From Adineta ricciae (Eukaryota; Rotifera; Eurotatoria; Adinetida; Adinetidae): DNA of 64,000 nt. Both the position numbers and the translations under genes were made by a program. The stretch spans positions 1-64,000 of the forward strand of contig CAJNOJ010000066.1 in NCBI GenBank assembly GCA_905250025.1. Reading direction: 5' to 3'. Shown here piece after piece: positions 1 through 12,179 of the stretch. Below the pieces are notes generated by a model. The model ran no database searches. It saw nothing but the letters and a program-made list of their open reading frames with translations, and was not told the origin of the DNA. Position 1 is the first letter of the stretch. Each line of letters starts with the position of its first letter.

Positions 1-1896
1 TGAATATTAATAGAGAGACAAATATAGAATCGAATCAGAATTCAAATGTCATTCATTTTCTCGTTAGAGTGTGTTCATTGAATCGAACATGATCTGATCC
101 GATTGATGACAATACAATTGGACGCACAATCAGAAAGGCAATGGGAACGAAATAGATGTGGATTTATGAAAAGGAAAATGAATCGACAATTGCCTGGCAT
201 AGAAGTAATAGAAAACTGAACAAAATGAGCGGAAGACGACAATCGTCCACATCTTCATAGTTTCAAAGATACCCTTCGGGCTATGCGCATTGACTTACCT
301 AGATTGTCGATGTTTTAATCAAGATAAAATTGGATAAGATAGTAGTCAAATGATAACTATTAGAGTAACGAAAAAAGAAGAATGTTTTAACAAAGTAAAA
401 CTATCTCCATTTCCATCCATTAGTGTTTCCGGCAGTTCTCTTTTCTTATCTAACTTTAACATAACAAAAAAGAAACTTTGTTTTCGCATGATCGATATTA
501 TTTAAAGACATTTAAGAAGGAAATTGATATGCATTATCCATTTAGATTCTGTATATCTCGAGCATACATAATCATTGAACGACAAAACGATTCAACCGTT
601 GAACTGTATCGCAAAAAGAACTTTCACAAAAGTTATCATCGTTCATCTCGAATAAGAATTTCTCTTACTGACCGTAACTAGAATGTTGCTATACAGAAAT
701 TTAATGAGAAAAGAAAGAAGTTTTTCTTATCTTCATTCCATTAACAAAAAACTTGTAATTATAATATAACTATATATTTGAAATATTATAAACTATTTCC
801 GTGGATACGAGTTACAATGACCTTTTAAAGTGCAAATAGGTATCGTTTTTTGAGAATTTTCATTTTAAATGGAATACCGGACAATTATGTGCGATAGAGA
901 AAATCATCGGTATGCGAACTGAAATGTAATCCCATTTCTATATCGCTTTGGGAACAAATTATTATAAGTACATTTATACTATTACAAGAAAAATCATAAT
1001 TTAGTTCTTTAAAATCCATTATTCTACTTGAATGGTTTGATTTCTGGCCAATTTCCATTTCCAGAAAAGTGAGAGACTGAAAATAGATTATGATTAATAT
1101 GCTGTTCAAAGCACACGCTTTTGTTTCTTTATCACGAATAGAAAACAGAGATCCGTTAAATTGAACTGTTTCTTTTAACACACACATTCTTTGTTTCCAC
1201 GACCTGGAATCTAGTTTATTTGATATGACTTATTCTATATTAAAACAAACTACACATCAAACTTTGCGCTATATACACGAGAATTTTGCCTATGTTCACA
1301 TTGTATCACAAATTATTGTTTATGATTTTGAAATTCCGAAGTAGAAAAAGAAATATTAGATCTTCATCGAAATGTTTAATTAATTTTCATAAGCTGTTGT
1401 TTTCTATAAGAATAGCGTGTTGATTTCAGAACTTCCAGATGTTACTTGACTACGACCCAGTTTCGAACAAACGTTGATTTCAATTGAATATCTATATCCA
1501 TGATCAAGAATGGTTTCTTACTTAGTTTTTGTAATAATTGATAGCTTCAAGTTGGGTGTTTAGCATCATATTGCTAGAAGAAGGCCTATTTATAAACACT
1601 CATCAACTGTAAATCATAGTTTCATCGGTAAATGCACTTTTTCTGACATTTCAGCATATCACGGAATGTTTCTATCTCATTATGAAACACGAGATATGAT
1701 AGGTAAGTCCAATATCTTCCTTTATTTTTTGATGAAGAAAAAAAAAACCAACAAACGAACAAACAAGCAAAACATTCGATAGACCTATTGAAACGTTTAC
1801 ATCACAAAAATTATCCGTAGAGAGAATTCATGTTTTCAATTGAATCTGATCTTTATCCACGGTCGTATTTACAAAGAAAAATAAATCTTCGATAAA
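1..1896. other. Intergenic, no supportable gene
   Basis: AT-rich sequence with only short, frequently interrupted reading frames on both strands. None shows a recognisable domain, and none is joined to another frame by convincing splice sites. The right part probably contains the 3' untranslated region of the RING-finger gene that ends at 1897. Confidence 0.5.
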
Positions 1897-3645
1897 TCAA
1901 ATAAGTAAAGTAACAAATTGGGGTTGGTTATGAATGTCCTTTCGACACATTGGACACGAACGATTCTTGATCATCCATTCTTTGATACATGACGAATGAT
2001 ACTCATGCGAACACGATAGGATACTAACTTCTTGTCCACTACGGTAGGTATCGAGACAAATCGAACACTCCGATGTCGATTCTGTATCGGATGGCGACGA
2101 AGATAGGCATATCGTCACTGACGATGAAGTTTTCGCTTCAGGAAGATTATCTAGTGTTGTGGAGAATGGTAAAATGGATGGAGATTCATATGCATCTTTG
2201 ATGGAAGTACTAGATGTTGGCGACTCATTAAGGATACGTTGGATAGCTGCTGTCTAATGAAAGAAAAACATCGATTTGATTGGGAAAAAGGAGTGAAAGA
2301 TGAAAATTTACATTTGGTAATGTTTGACTGGTGCAAACACCATTCTGTACTAGTGCTTGTTGAATTTCCCAAATGAACATGGTCGGATTATTAGTTTTTA
2401 ATTTAAGAATTTCATAACGAAGCTGTGGAGTTATACGAGGACGTCGTTTGACAGTTGGAATGGAACGTTTAGATTTCGAAGGGGCAGTCGTAGGTGGTAA
2501 TGAAGACAATGGTAAATGGGACGGTGGAATCCCATTTGAAAATAGAGAATAATCGTAATTGAACAGTGTATTGATCGGTCGTATGGATGGTTGACGTTCA
2601 GTAGATTTGGTAGTTGTTGTCGGTTGTGAAATTGAAGAACCGGATAAATTGTAAGGCGGAAAGAGAGCTAGAATAGAAATATGTTCATCGTAGAGAACAG
2701 ATTTGTCAATTCACGAGAAATATTCGGATTTCGCTAATGAAGAGATTAGACGATGAGAAAACTCATTCTTTTTCTCTCAAGCCTTAGATTATTTGCTCAT
2801 TCGAACGAAATGAGAATTTCAGCTAGCAATCATCTTTTTAACCTTTCATCAGCTTAGATTCCTAAGGGATCAGTCAATAGAAGTTGTAATGTAGAATCTA
2901 TATTCATCGAAGCGAAACCATATACGAACACTCTTATCAACAGCGGGAATCACCATGTACAATCTTTATTTAAGCAAATAGTAGTTACTCTAAATCATCG
3001 TATATTTGTCAGTAAATGAATACTCTCAGAGCAAATAAACTAACTTTCTTATCTGCGAACCAATTTCAATAGATATTTACTTGATTGTGGATAATCTCGA
3101 AATGAAGCACTATGTGTACGCATTAGCGATGGACCATTATTCCATCCAAGAAAAAGTCCAGGCGGATGATAATTTGCAGGTGTGTGTTGTGGGTAATGAA
3201 ATGGATTCCACAGCAAATGATTCGATGTGGACGAAGCATAAATTGAGGTCGATGTTGGCAAGGCTGATTCAGCTGAAAGAAACACATGGTTAAACTACCG
3301 TATTACACGAAACTAATTCTTGTCATACTATGGCGTCGACAGAGACTCGAAGTTGTGTGATTAAGATTCGATGATGAATATGAATCACTAGATTTATTCA
3401 TTAGACCACCGGTTGAAGATAATGTTCCTATTGTGAACGGTGTGGGTTGATAGGCAAATGTTGCATAAGTCGGCTTTTCCCAAGGATTATGACGATGATG
3501 ATAATCATGAGTAAATGTTGAATAGGTGTTGTAATCTAAACAATAATTATTCGATGTTCATCTCACTAAAAACTAAATATTCTTTTGACTTACTCAACGA
3601 TTGAGAGAGAGGATCATTGACAGTACTATCTTTTCGTGTCATCAT
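1897..3645 (-). CDS. Paired-domain (RED half) / RING-H2 chimeric protein
   Basis: Five coding exons (3594-3645, 3329-3535, 3081-3272, 2312-2667, 1897-2253) join in frame into about 387 residues. Residues 1-220 are low-complexity, rich in Ser, Thr, Pro, His and Tyr. Residues about 224-280 match the RED (C-terminal helix-turn-helix) half of the Pax paired domain: RRPRITP, then NNPTMFIWEIQQALVQNGVC, then AAIQRIL across the last intron. The N-terminal PAI half and a homeodomain are absent. Residues about 332-372 form a RING-H2 finger with exact C-x2-C-x14-C-x-H-x2-H-x2-C-x10-C-x2-C spacing, as in E3 ubiquitin ligases that bind E2. Inference: a nuclear, DNA-binding E3 ligase. A splice acceptor lies just upstream of the chosen ATG, so a 5' UTR intron, or a missed upstream exon, is possible. 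The next gene upstream also encodes a RING-H2 finger. The individual domains are clear; that they sit in one transcript is inferred from matching intron phases. Confidence 0.75.
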
Positions 3646-5114
3646 CGTCTAAAAAAAGACATAGATTGAATTTGTGTCTGTGTTCGTTCATTGTAAATAA
3701 ACAAAAATAAGCAGAGCAACTTCATCACGGCAACTGTACGTAGAATGTATGCTTTCTTTAAATATGAAGAATAGACATTTGTTCGTTCTGAACAAGCCAT
3801 TGCGAGAGAAAAATTTTTTTGCAGAGAACATGAGAGAGAGAGAGAAATAGGGAATATGGACGAGAATGATGCTCGACGTGTCTTTTTTCTCTCTTAATTA
3901 TACAGTTGATTCTTTTTCGTTCTGTCATTACTTTTTTCCTTTTCTTTTGCATGAAATGGAAATGGACCTAGGCTATCTTTTTTTCGCCGATAGATTCTCT
4001 TCTTATACTTGAACAGTCTAGTTTTTTTTCTCCTTTTTCCTTCAGGTTAAAACCGTTGTAAAACAGCATGTACTAATGCTATTAATAAAAAAACTTTGAA
4101 TATACAAGAAGAAACTTCATTTTTAAAAGTGACCTCAGAGAAACATGTTTAGTTGATGATTAATTTTTTTCTTAAGAAAGATACACTTACGTACAAAAAA
4201 AAACATACACACACATCAAGTGAAAGAAAGAGAAAAAAAACGTTAAGCAGAAACAAGACAAACATTGAAAAATTTGTTTTTTCTTGTAAGTTGTTAATAT
4301 TGTAAGTAGAAGAACTAGTCAGAAAGAATGTCTGAAATGTGTTATTGCTGATTTACACATGAAAATGAGTATAACAAATGAATGGCAAGGTGAATTTAGG
4401 TATGGGGATGTGATAGAGACAATTGTTCTTCAAAATTGTATCTGTTTAATGATTTCGAAGGATTTTTGTGTAATGTGTTCATACAGAAGAAACATTGTAA
4501 GTGACAAGCTAGATGGAGCACATAGGGTATATAATTGATATCAAGCTAATTGGTGATTCCGACGAAGCAGAAGTCATATTTTTGAATTCGGAGTTTAATT
4601 TGAAGATAAATCACGTGCTTTCTAGTTCGATTTCGAATACAAATGAATATTCAGGTGCTGGTGAGATCTTCGAAAATAAATGAAGAAAATGAAAACTAAA
4701 GCTGTGATATAGAGCAGGACTAGAGGTAGTTTTTATTTGATTCCTTTACAGCTCATCTATACCCTTCTCTCGTAAAAAAAGAATTGATAAGAACAGATTT
4801 ATTTCAATCTTACCTCACTACAACTCACAAAAACAGACAGATTGGTATCTGAGTATGCACTATATGTATAAATAACTAAAACTATGCTTTATTTTTAAAA
4901 TTTTCATATTGAAATATATTTTTCGATTGTAATGCCAGTTATGTGCTTGATCAATCAAAATGACTCGACTATTAATGTATTTGAAATAAATATGTAATAA
5001 TGAATTTCTCTCAAAACTTCAAGAAAAACCATCTGTAGGCCTTTGTTGAATAAAATCTCATAAAATATCTTTACTGTTATATATAACCGAAAAAGAAAAG
5101 CGAAAAATGTTCGA
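3646..5114. other. Intergenic, no supportable gene
   Basis: Separates the two RING genes. It contains A/T runs, GA-rich stretches and a short ACACAC tract near 4206-4216. I looked on the minus strand for a PAI half-domain exon that would complete the downstream Pax-like gene and found none. It should hold the 5' region of the gene ending at 1897 and the 3' UTR of the gene ending at 5115. Confidence 0.5.
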
Positions 5115-6344
5115 TTAGTGATTTGAGAGAAAGTTATCTCGTCGACATATGGGACATGAAGAATTCATTGTAAACCATCTTGCAATACATTTCGAGTGAT
5201 ATTCATGTTGACATGGGAGTATTCGAATACGTTGATTATCTTTAAAATGAGACATACATATGACACAAGCTGTTTGTTTTGAAGATAAAAGATCAGTTTT
5301 TCGGATGGATCGGTATCGATACGAAGCGAAGTGTTCAATATCAACTGATTTGAAACGATTAGGATCGGACAGCTTCTCGGCTAGATCTAGTAATTGTTCG
5401 TAATTTTCACGTTCGCGATACGAACGTGATGGTTGATGATAGTGAAAAGAGGGAAAATTCCAACGAAATTGCTGATCATCCGACGAACATGTCGACGTCG
5501 ACTCAGTTGAAGTGTCTGAATGAGCAGGTGAAATATTTCCTGTGCGCATGATTGTTGCACTCATGGTTTGCTGTTTGCTGTCGAGAACGAAGTTTGTCGT
5601 ACGTAATGGACTAAATACATTTGATTGCGATGAAAATAATCGAACGTTGTCACTTGTAACCATAGTTTTAGTTGATTTTGGAATTGTATCTAAAATTGAA
5701 GGTAAACTTTACTAGTATACGTCAGTAGTACACGTACTTTTTGAGTCTGTAGTGAATAATGTTTCGTTTTCAAACATGTGTAAATGTTGATTAGTCAGAT
5801 ATTCGTTATGTGTATTCGAAGAAGAATATTGATTCGATAGATTTTGTTCATATTCATGTGGGGCTGATAATGATGGTAATAAAGGATTGTAGAAAGTAGG
5901 AGGTAGTTCGTTTGTCATTTGTAAATGATTCCAATCTTGTCCTGTATGATACAAAAGTACCGATCGACGTTTGATTGCTGTTGATGGAGGTTGATTTTCT
6001 AATTCAATGTGATGTTCGCATCGTGTTCGTTTGGCGTGAAAATCAGGAGACTGAATGTGAGAATCGTCTTCTAGGAAACGTTTTCGACTTGCTGTTGACG
6101 TTGGTGTCGATGATGGGAGAAGGTGATGATTGTATACTGAATGCGGATGATCGATGAAGAAATCGATTTGCTCATTAGCGATGGGAGGACAACGTCGTTT
6201 ACGTGTAGATTCTGTTGACGAAGGTAAATGATCGATTGAGTTTGAAAGAAGTCGACGACAATGTAAATCGAAATGTTGATTTAGTTCATCCATAGCTGGT
6301 GGTAACGATGAATGATTTGTTACTCGTTTCTGTTTTTCAGCCAT
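5115..6344 (-). CDS. RNF38/RNF44: RING-H2 E3 ubiquitin ligase, RNF38/RNF44-like
   Basis: Two exons (5738-6344 and 5115-5689) are separated by a 48-bp intron and encode about 393 residues. The first 290 or so are disordered and rich in Ser, His and Asn, with basic patches such as RKRRCPP that could act as nuclear localisation signals. The C-terminal part carries the block that precedes the RING in RNF38/RNF44 (YEQLLDLAEKL, then a VDIEHFASYRY segment), followed directly by a RING-H2 finger starting CVICMSHF and ending CPICRRD with canonical C3H2C3 spacing. Vertebrate RNF38/44 are 430-510 residues, so this one is somewhat short but has the complete C-terminal module. Known role of the family: nuclear/cytoplasmic E3 ligases. 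Start chosen as the first ATG of the long open exon (MAEKQKR). Confidence 0.85.
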
Positions 6345-6820
6345 CAGATTTCACCCGACATCCATTCTACTAAGGACATAACATCATTCGGTCGTCGAAA
6401 AAGAATATTAAAGAATGTAATTTATCTATACAATCATTAATTGAAACTCCAATTCGGTCTAGAAGAGAAATAAATAGTGGTTATAATGCAGAAGAAAAGA
6501 AATTTCCTAGAATTATACAACATTAATTAAATGTTACACACTAAAACAAATGGCGAGATAATATTACGATGAGATGAACAACAAAACCAACAACGAAAAA
6601 GAGAAAAAAGCATATTTATGTGCATCCACACTCACAACACACATCTGACATTGAAACGAAAAAGAAAAGTGAAAATGAGATTCCAATGGAATTCATGTCA
6701 GACATTGAGTATTTCCTTTCCGTAGCAAAACATTACTACCAACTATGATTATCTGTCAGATTTTCAGTTCTTTCTTCAGCACCAATCTTCGATTCGTGAA
6801 ATAAGAAAGAGATTTCGTAA
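6345..6820. other. Intergenic, no supportable gene
   Basis: About 475 bp between the RNF38/44-like gene and the first Ada3-like gene on the same strand. It presumably holds the promoter of the former and the 3' UTR of the latter. No ORF or structured element is evident. Confidence 0.5.
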
Positions 6821-8232
6821 TTATACAAATGGATATGTATCTATGAGATGTTTTTCTAATTCGATTCGTTCATCAACCAATCGTGCTAATTCATCGTAAA
6901 CGCGAAGTGTTGACTGGCGACGACCTTTTCGCCATGCGTCACTTTCGCTATTTCCATTCGAATGCTGTTGCTGATTAGAATTGTTATCCAATGGACTTAT
7001 CGGTTTACATAATGATATGGCATTTTCACTTGGACGTTTACGTTGACGAATAGAATTTGTGATTTCGAGAATTTTATCGTCAATCATACTCAAATCCAGG
7101 CGAATAGTATCCATTTTGCATTGTTTTCGTGCACGATCAAGTGCTAAACGTTCGATGCTGAGACATTCAGCAAGGCGATGTTGTAATTCTGCATATTTCG
7201 ATGAAAAAACACTAAAATATGAACAGTTTGTTAGAATAGATTGTTTATGGATGGAAACTCTTACTGATTATCTCGTCGAAGCAAATCGAAAATTGATTGA
7301 TCGATCTGCACTGAATTAGAACCATTTGACATGGTAGAGAATTTCCGTTTCATTCGATGATTGCTTGCTGTCGAACCATTTTTATATTGATTATTATTGG
7401 TCATACTCTCAACTAAACTGTACAAATGAGAATTTTGCTTAATTACAACAGAGTATTCGGTTTCAGGATGAATATATTTGTCTTTGGATAAAAGATATTC
7501 AGTTGAACTCATGGTTTCTCTGTATTGATCGAAGTCTTTGTCATAATCGAAATCGCTGAACAATGCTCGGTCCATGTTGAACACTTTGTCGATCTCATTA
7601 CAATCATTTTCTTTGAGAAATTCATGTTGATTGTCGATAACTTTCCTCCAGAACTGATCAGGATTCGAAAGTGTATTTGGCTGTAATTTGCTTCCTGTGG
7701 AATTTTGTTGATGACCATTACGATAGTTAGTCTCGTAACAGTATGGAAACGTGAAATTCATCGATCGATAAGATCTGATTGGTCGCGAAGAATTTCCATT
7801 ACTATCTGATCGCATTTTTGCATAGGAAGAATCTTTTTTCGGCGAGAAAAATCCATTTGGCTTTCGTTCGCATTTAATAGTTTTCAGAAGATATTGAGCA
7901 GACGTCTTTTTCATTCGACGTTTGCGTTTCCCGTGTCCACTAAGCGCTTTACGTCGTCGTTCGCGTTCGGCTTTGAAATCTCGAGGACTTTTACCGTTTG
8001 CTAATCGTACCATAGATGAAGATGGCAGTTTTAACATATTTCCATCTTGTTGTAGAAGTTCATTTTCACGTTGTAAAGCAGCAACAAGAGCCGATTCCAA
8101 CTCTTGTTGAATAAATGTTAAATCGTAGATGAAAATTCCTTGTTGAAATGTAAGATCAATCGTACTGATGATTTGTTGACATCGTGGACATGCTGAACCG
8201 TACTCCGCATACCGAGAAGCAGCGGTTGACAT
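6821..8232 (-). CDS. TADA3: Ada3/TADA3-like transcriptional adaptor, copy A
   Basis: Two exons (7265-8232, 6821-7211) with a 53-bp intron encode about 452 residues. The N-terminus shows the Ada3 pattern of a CPRC segment followed by an amphipathic helix (FIQQELESALVAALQREN), then a basic linker. Next comes a segment with an FWRKVIDNQHEF motif, resembling the FW-containing central block of TADA3. The C-terminus is a helical, Arg/Lys-rich region (YAELQHRLAECLSIERLALD, then QRKRPS and AWRKGRRQS) like the family's C-terminal domain. Ada3 links Gcn5/PCAF and Ada2 in the SAGA and ATAC acetyltransferase complexes in the nucleus. Length is close to human TADA3 (432). A related gene lies immediately upstream. 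Identification rests on scattered motif similarity; another coiled-coil nuclear family is possible. Confidence 0.55.
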
Positions 8233-8622
8233 TCCGCTTCTCGATTATGAACGGAATGAAGAGAAACGATTAGCAAAAATCTTAAATAGAAGAAAGAAAA
8301 CAGACTTCATATAGAGTATTTTATGTGACAGACAGATCTTCAGTCAAAACGATACATTTTGTTTTTCTTCATCGCCAAAAAAAAGGAAAATTATTGACAA
8401 AAATAGAGAAGAGTAGATAAACACATTTGGCCTTTTCTCATTTTTCAAAACATCTGAAAATAGTGATCATCGACTCAATAGGACAGCAGGGAGGATCGAA
8501 ACGAACATACAATGTAAGAAGATTGTGTTTTACCTATGGACTATACATGTATCTGTGTAACGACAAAAGAAACCGAACAAACACAAACAAGTGAAGAAAG
8601 AAAACTAACAACCGAGCTTAGC
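8233..8622. other. Short intergenic spacer between Ada3-like paralogs
   Basis: About 390 bp, AT-rich. It should contain the promoter of copy A and the 3' end of copy B. No ORF, repeat or other element stands out. Confidence 0.5.
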
Positions 8623-10805
8623 CTATGATTGATCAATGCACACTAATTCTTCTAATTGTTGGTCGAATTCTTCTTCATATTTTTGCCAATCTGATAATAG
8701 TTGAGCAAGATTCTGAAATGCTTTCTCCGTACTTGAACTATTCGCATAACCACCGGTAACATTCAATTTAGTAATTAAAGCTTCCAAATCGCGTTCGATT
8801 GCCGTTAATTTTTGCCAAGTTTGTTCATTATCTGATAGTAAACGTGCACGTTTCAGTGCACAAGAGCTGATTATTGAACATTCGTGTAATAAATCTACTG
8901 ACATCGATAACTTCGATTGAAATATATCTGTACAATGTTCGACATTGTTGATTATCATTGGTGTGGGTGTAGAAAGAGATGTTTTGCGTTTTTTTGTTGA
9001 CTTCATTTCATGAAACAATTGCCTTTTCGCAGTTTCCGTTGGGTTAGGATGTTGATCGATTAAATAATCCTGAACTAATTCTAATTGCTGTTGAAATTTC
9101 ATCGCTGATGACGGATGGGATATCAGTTTGCTTTTCTTTTTTGATTTTAATGGCAATACTGATGCTTCAGCATCTTCTTCAACTTTAATCTAACAAAGAA
9201 AACAGTTTGGATTATCAAATAGAATCCGACGTTCGTTTACTTACATCTGGCAGTGAAAATAATCCCGTTCGAGCATTAGAAATTTCATTCGAATGTAATC
9301 GTGATGAAATTCGTAAAGCGGCGTTAATATCTTTCACATCAAAATGATTACTTAAGGCTTTGCCATGCAAAGGACTGGAAATCGGCGTGCGGTAAACGGG
9401 CGACGTTCGTCCCATATGTTCATAAATCTTTGATTGAAATGATCCTAATGTTGTTCGATCAACATAATGCGTTACTAACGGATTGACTTGCGAAAATTCG
9501 ATTAACTGCTGATAATTTTCTTCGGTTAATTTTTCGATCAACTTCGATTGCTCATTGTAATTCAACTTTATCTCTTCAAATTTCTTTTCTAAATGTTGAT
9601 GATATGTGACTAGATTCTCAATCGTAGATATATCATTGGATGATATTTTACGATAATACGTATTAATATCCGACCAGATTTGATCAATACGTGCGCCGAG
9701 TATTGGCTGCATGGCTACTTGTCTGTCAAGTAGGACATGTGTCGCATTCTGTCGCTGATGATGATGATGATGATGAGAATTGGTTAACGATGGTAATGGC
9801 TTCTTCACGAGTTTCTTTGACGAATAGACGCGTTCGGCCTCTTGATGTTTGCGAATTTTCGAACGTACTGTATCCGAATTGTTCGCAGGTGGATTGCAAA
9901 GATCTCGAAGAATATTTTCTCGAACGATCGACATCGACAGAAGTGCTTCTAATTCTTGTTGAACCAACTGAACTTCATGTGCAAATACACCAGATTGTGT
10001 GTGTTTATTCGAGAGAATTTGATCAATATTTGGACACATGTTCTGCCAATTAGGTAGACTAATTTCAGTCATTTGTTGAGATGAAATCGCATGTCGAGAT
10101 GATGTTTTCTATGCCAAGAGAGGAAACAAAATATTTATTCAAATTGATCCATTACATTGAGAGTAAGACCTTTCATGAGTACCAAGATATCTTCTACGCG
10201 CTATAGATAATTACATCAAGAAAGAAACTATCATGAAAACAACATCTGCTGTTCTTGTGACCTTGTCAATATCTTCGCTTTGATAGCATAGCTTCATTCT
10301 GCAATGAGAGATCTCGAAAAAACGAAGTTTCTTTCTCATTTCGATATATTAGAACTTTTCTGATGCCTATCAACGATGCACAGACAAATCTTTTTCACAG
10401 AAATTACTGCCAATGTCGAAGACAATTGACTGATGGCTTTCAATGATGTACGATATACTCGTCTATGGAACTTACACGAGGTGTCTGAATATCATTGATT
10501 GAATTCCGTTCATAGTTGGCTTCCAACGATGAATTTAAAACCGATTGAGTTTTTGATTTTGTTCTCGTTTTTTTCTTCATGGGAGTCAACGATATGGAAT
10601 CATTAGCATTGTTTATGTCGATGTTGCCGTTTTGTGGCGAAAGATGTCGTCGTCGTTTGAAATTACTTTGAAAACCATAGTCCTCTAATGAGCGCTTTGG
10701 AGGATGATGGTTATTGTTGTTATGAACACTCGTTTCGTTTATTATTGTTGTTGTTGACGAGTGGTTATGATCACTATCATGATTGGCTGTTGCTGAACGT
10801 CGCAT
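8623..10805 (-). CDS. TADA3: Ada3/TADA3-like transcriptional adaptor, copy B
   Basis: Three exons (10476-10805, 9245-10108, 8623-9189) give about 586 residues. The first exon supplies a basic, disordered extension (KRSLEDYGFQSNFKRRRH) and joins in phase 0 to an exon containing MTEISLPNWQNMCPNID. After this come the Ada3-like helix VQLVQQELEALLSMSIVREN, a central IDQIWSDINTYYRKISSNDI block, and LSNHFDVKDINAALR, which resembles the LTELD-x-KDVDALLK block of TADA3. A CAT repeat (9756-9775 region) encodes a run of six histidines. The C-terminal third is helical and charged but matches Ada3 less clearly than copy A. If the first exon belongs to another transcript, the fallback start is the ATG at 10072. 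Role inferred as for copy A: a SAGA/ATAC adaptor subunit. Confidence 0.55.
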
Positions 10806-11335
10806 GAGTTTGTTGATTAGATAAAGTCCACATGAAGATACTGGATATGCAGTAACATCTGAATTCTTTGAAGAAAATACTAATATTTCATTGATTGAGT
10901 TATTGAAAAAAGGTCAACCACTGACAAGTTTCAAATGTATTTGGTTGTATCGTGATTGCTTTCTTTTTTCTTCTTAGTCTTCAACTGGTTGACAATGAAA
11001 GATATTTGAACCAATCGAGACAGACAACAATCACAGATGACGCTACTAGATGTCATCAGCGATTCCGAAATCAATTTCCATTTCATATCCTTCTCTGTAC
11101 TTAACAAGAAAAACACGTACGCAGTAGTTAGTTGAGTAGCAGAATATTTGGATATGAACTCAAATATAAGTTTTCCTTTGTATTTAACATGTTTTATATA
11201 ACGCGAAAAGAAAGTGTTTGTCTGGCACATTACATACAACATAAAAAAGATATAATAAAGAAAAGAAGAAAATATCGATGTTCGACTACGCCAGAGGAAA
11301 GAAAAAGCGTTGTAAATTACATTTGTTGTCAGAGT
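10806..11335. other. Intergenic, no supportable gene
   Basis: About 530 bp between copy B of the Ada3-like gene and the small trefoil-like gene. Overlapping short ORFs occur on both strands with no domain or splice support. Confidence 0.45.
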
Positions 11336-12179
11336 TTATGATTTCGGTGAAGTGGTTTCGTCACCAATTTGAGATTGTCGATTCGCAGTCGGAGAGGTTG
11401 AAGTATTAGCAGCTGCAGCCCAATAAGATGGTGGCGAAGCTTCATTCGACGTTTCAAGTGTGTGATCATCTTTTTCTGGCTGAATACCTGGCCCATACGC
11501 AATCTAAACAGATAAAATCTTTACATTAGTTTCAAATTAACTCAGCTATGTCTTACTAATTGAATTTCGAATTGAGAAAATTTTTCTTTCGTTTTAATTT
11601 TGATTTCATCGGCAGTAGAACCATCTTCATCGAAGCTAATAAAATATCCTGGCGTTTGAACTGATTCAAGATAAATAGCTTGAGCAGAACCTAATACATC
11701 TTGTACACGAAGCTCGGCTTCAGCAGGTGGCTTTTCACCGGCTGAAGATGGAATGATTGCAATTTTGCCGTTTTTAATTGCTAGATAATTATAATTATTG
11801 TGAAAGTAGTATCGACCATGTTGGCCACAGACGACCAACCAGTAGGCATTAGGAAAAAATGGTCCAGTACCACCGATCGCATCACAGATTAACTCATTTG
11901 TATCTTTAGCAACAACAATTTGTATGGAACGAGCAGATGCACGAGATACAAATTGTATGACATTGCCAGGTTTAAGGTAAACACTACAAGAAATTTGACA
12001 AAAGAAGATATATTCCGTTGTAAACATTATTCATCGACTTACCGTGCATCCTTGCCTTTGACTAATGAATTCACTGTGTTCGCTGCAGTCGTTAGATAGT
12101 CTCGACCGCCTTCAACTTTCGACGCGAGATCGTAGGCTTTTTCCACAGCCTTTTTACCAAAATTACTGAGAAAACTCAT
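11336..12179 (-). CDS. Unrecognised small protein, possible beta-trefoil fold
   Basis: Three exons (12043-12179, 11557-11983, 11336-11503) join in frame into about 243 residues starting MSFLSNFGKKAVEKAYDLA. No signal peptide or membrane segment is visible. Residues 1-45 look like an amphipathic helix. Residues 46-190 are a beta-rich domain with repeating patterns such as GRYYFHNNYNYLAIKNGKIA and TPGYFISFDEDGS, which recall the strand-turn-strand units of beta-trefoil proteins (fascin, cytokine or lectin type). The last 55 residues are disordered (PPSYWAAAANTST). The trefoil assignment is a guess from pattern only and no function is proposed. Gene structure is well supported because all three junctions keep frame with GT/AG borders. 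Confidence 0.6.
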
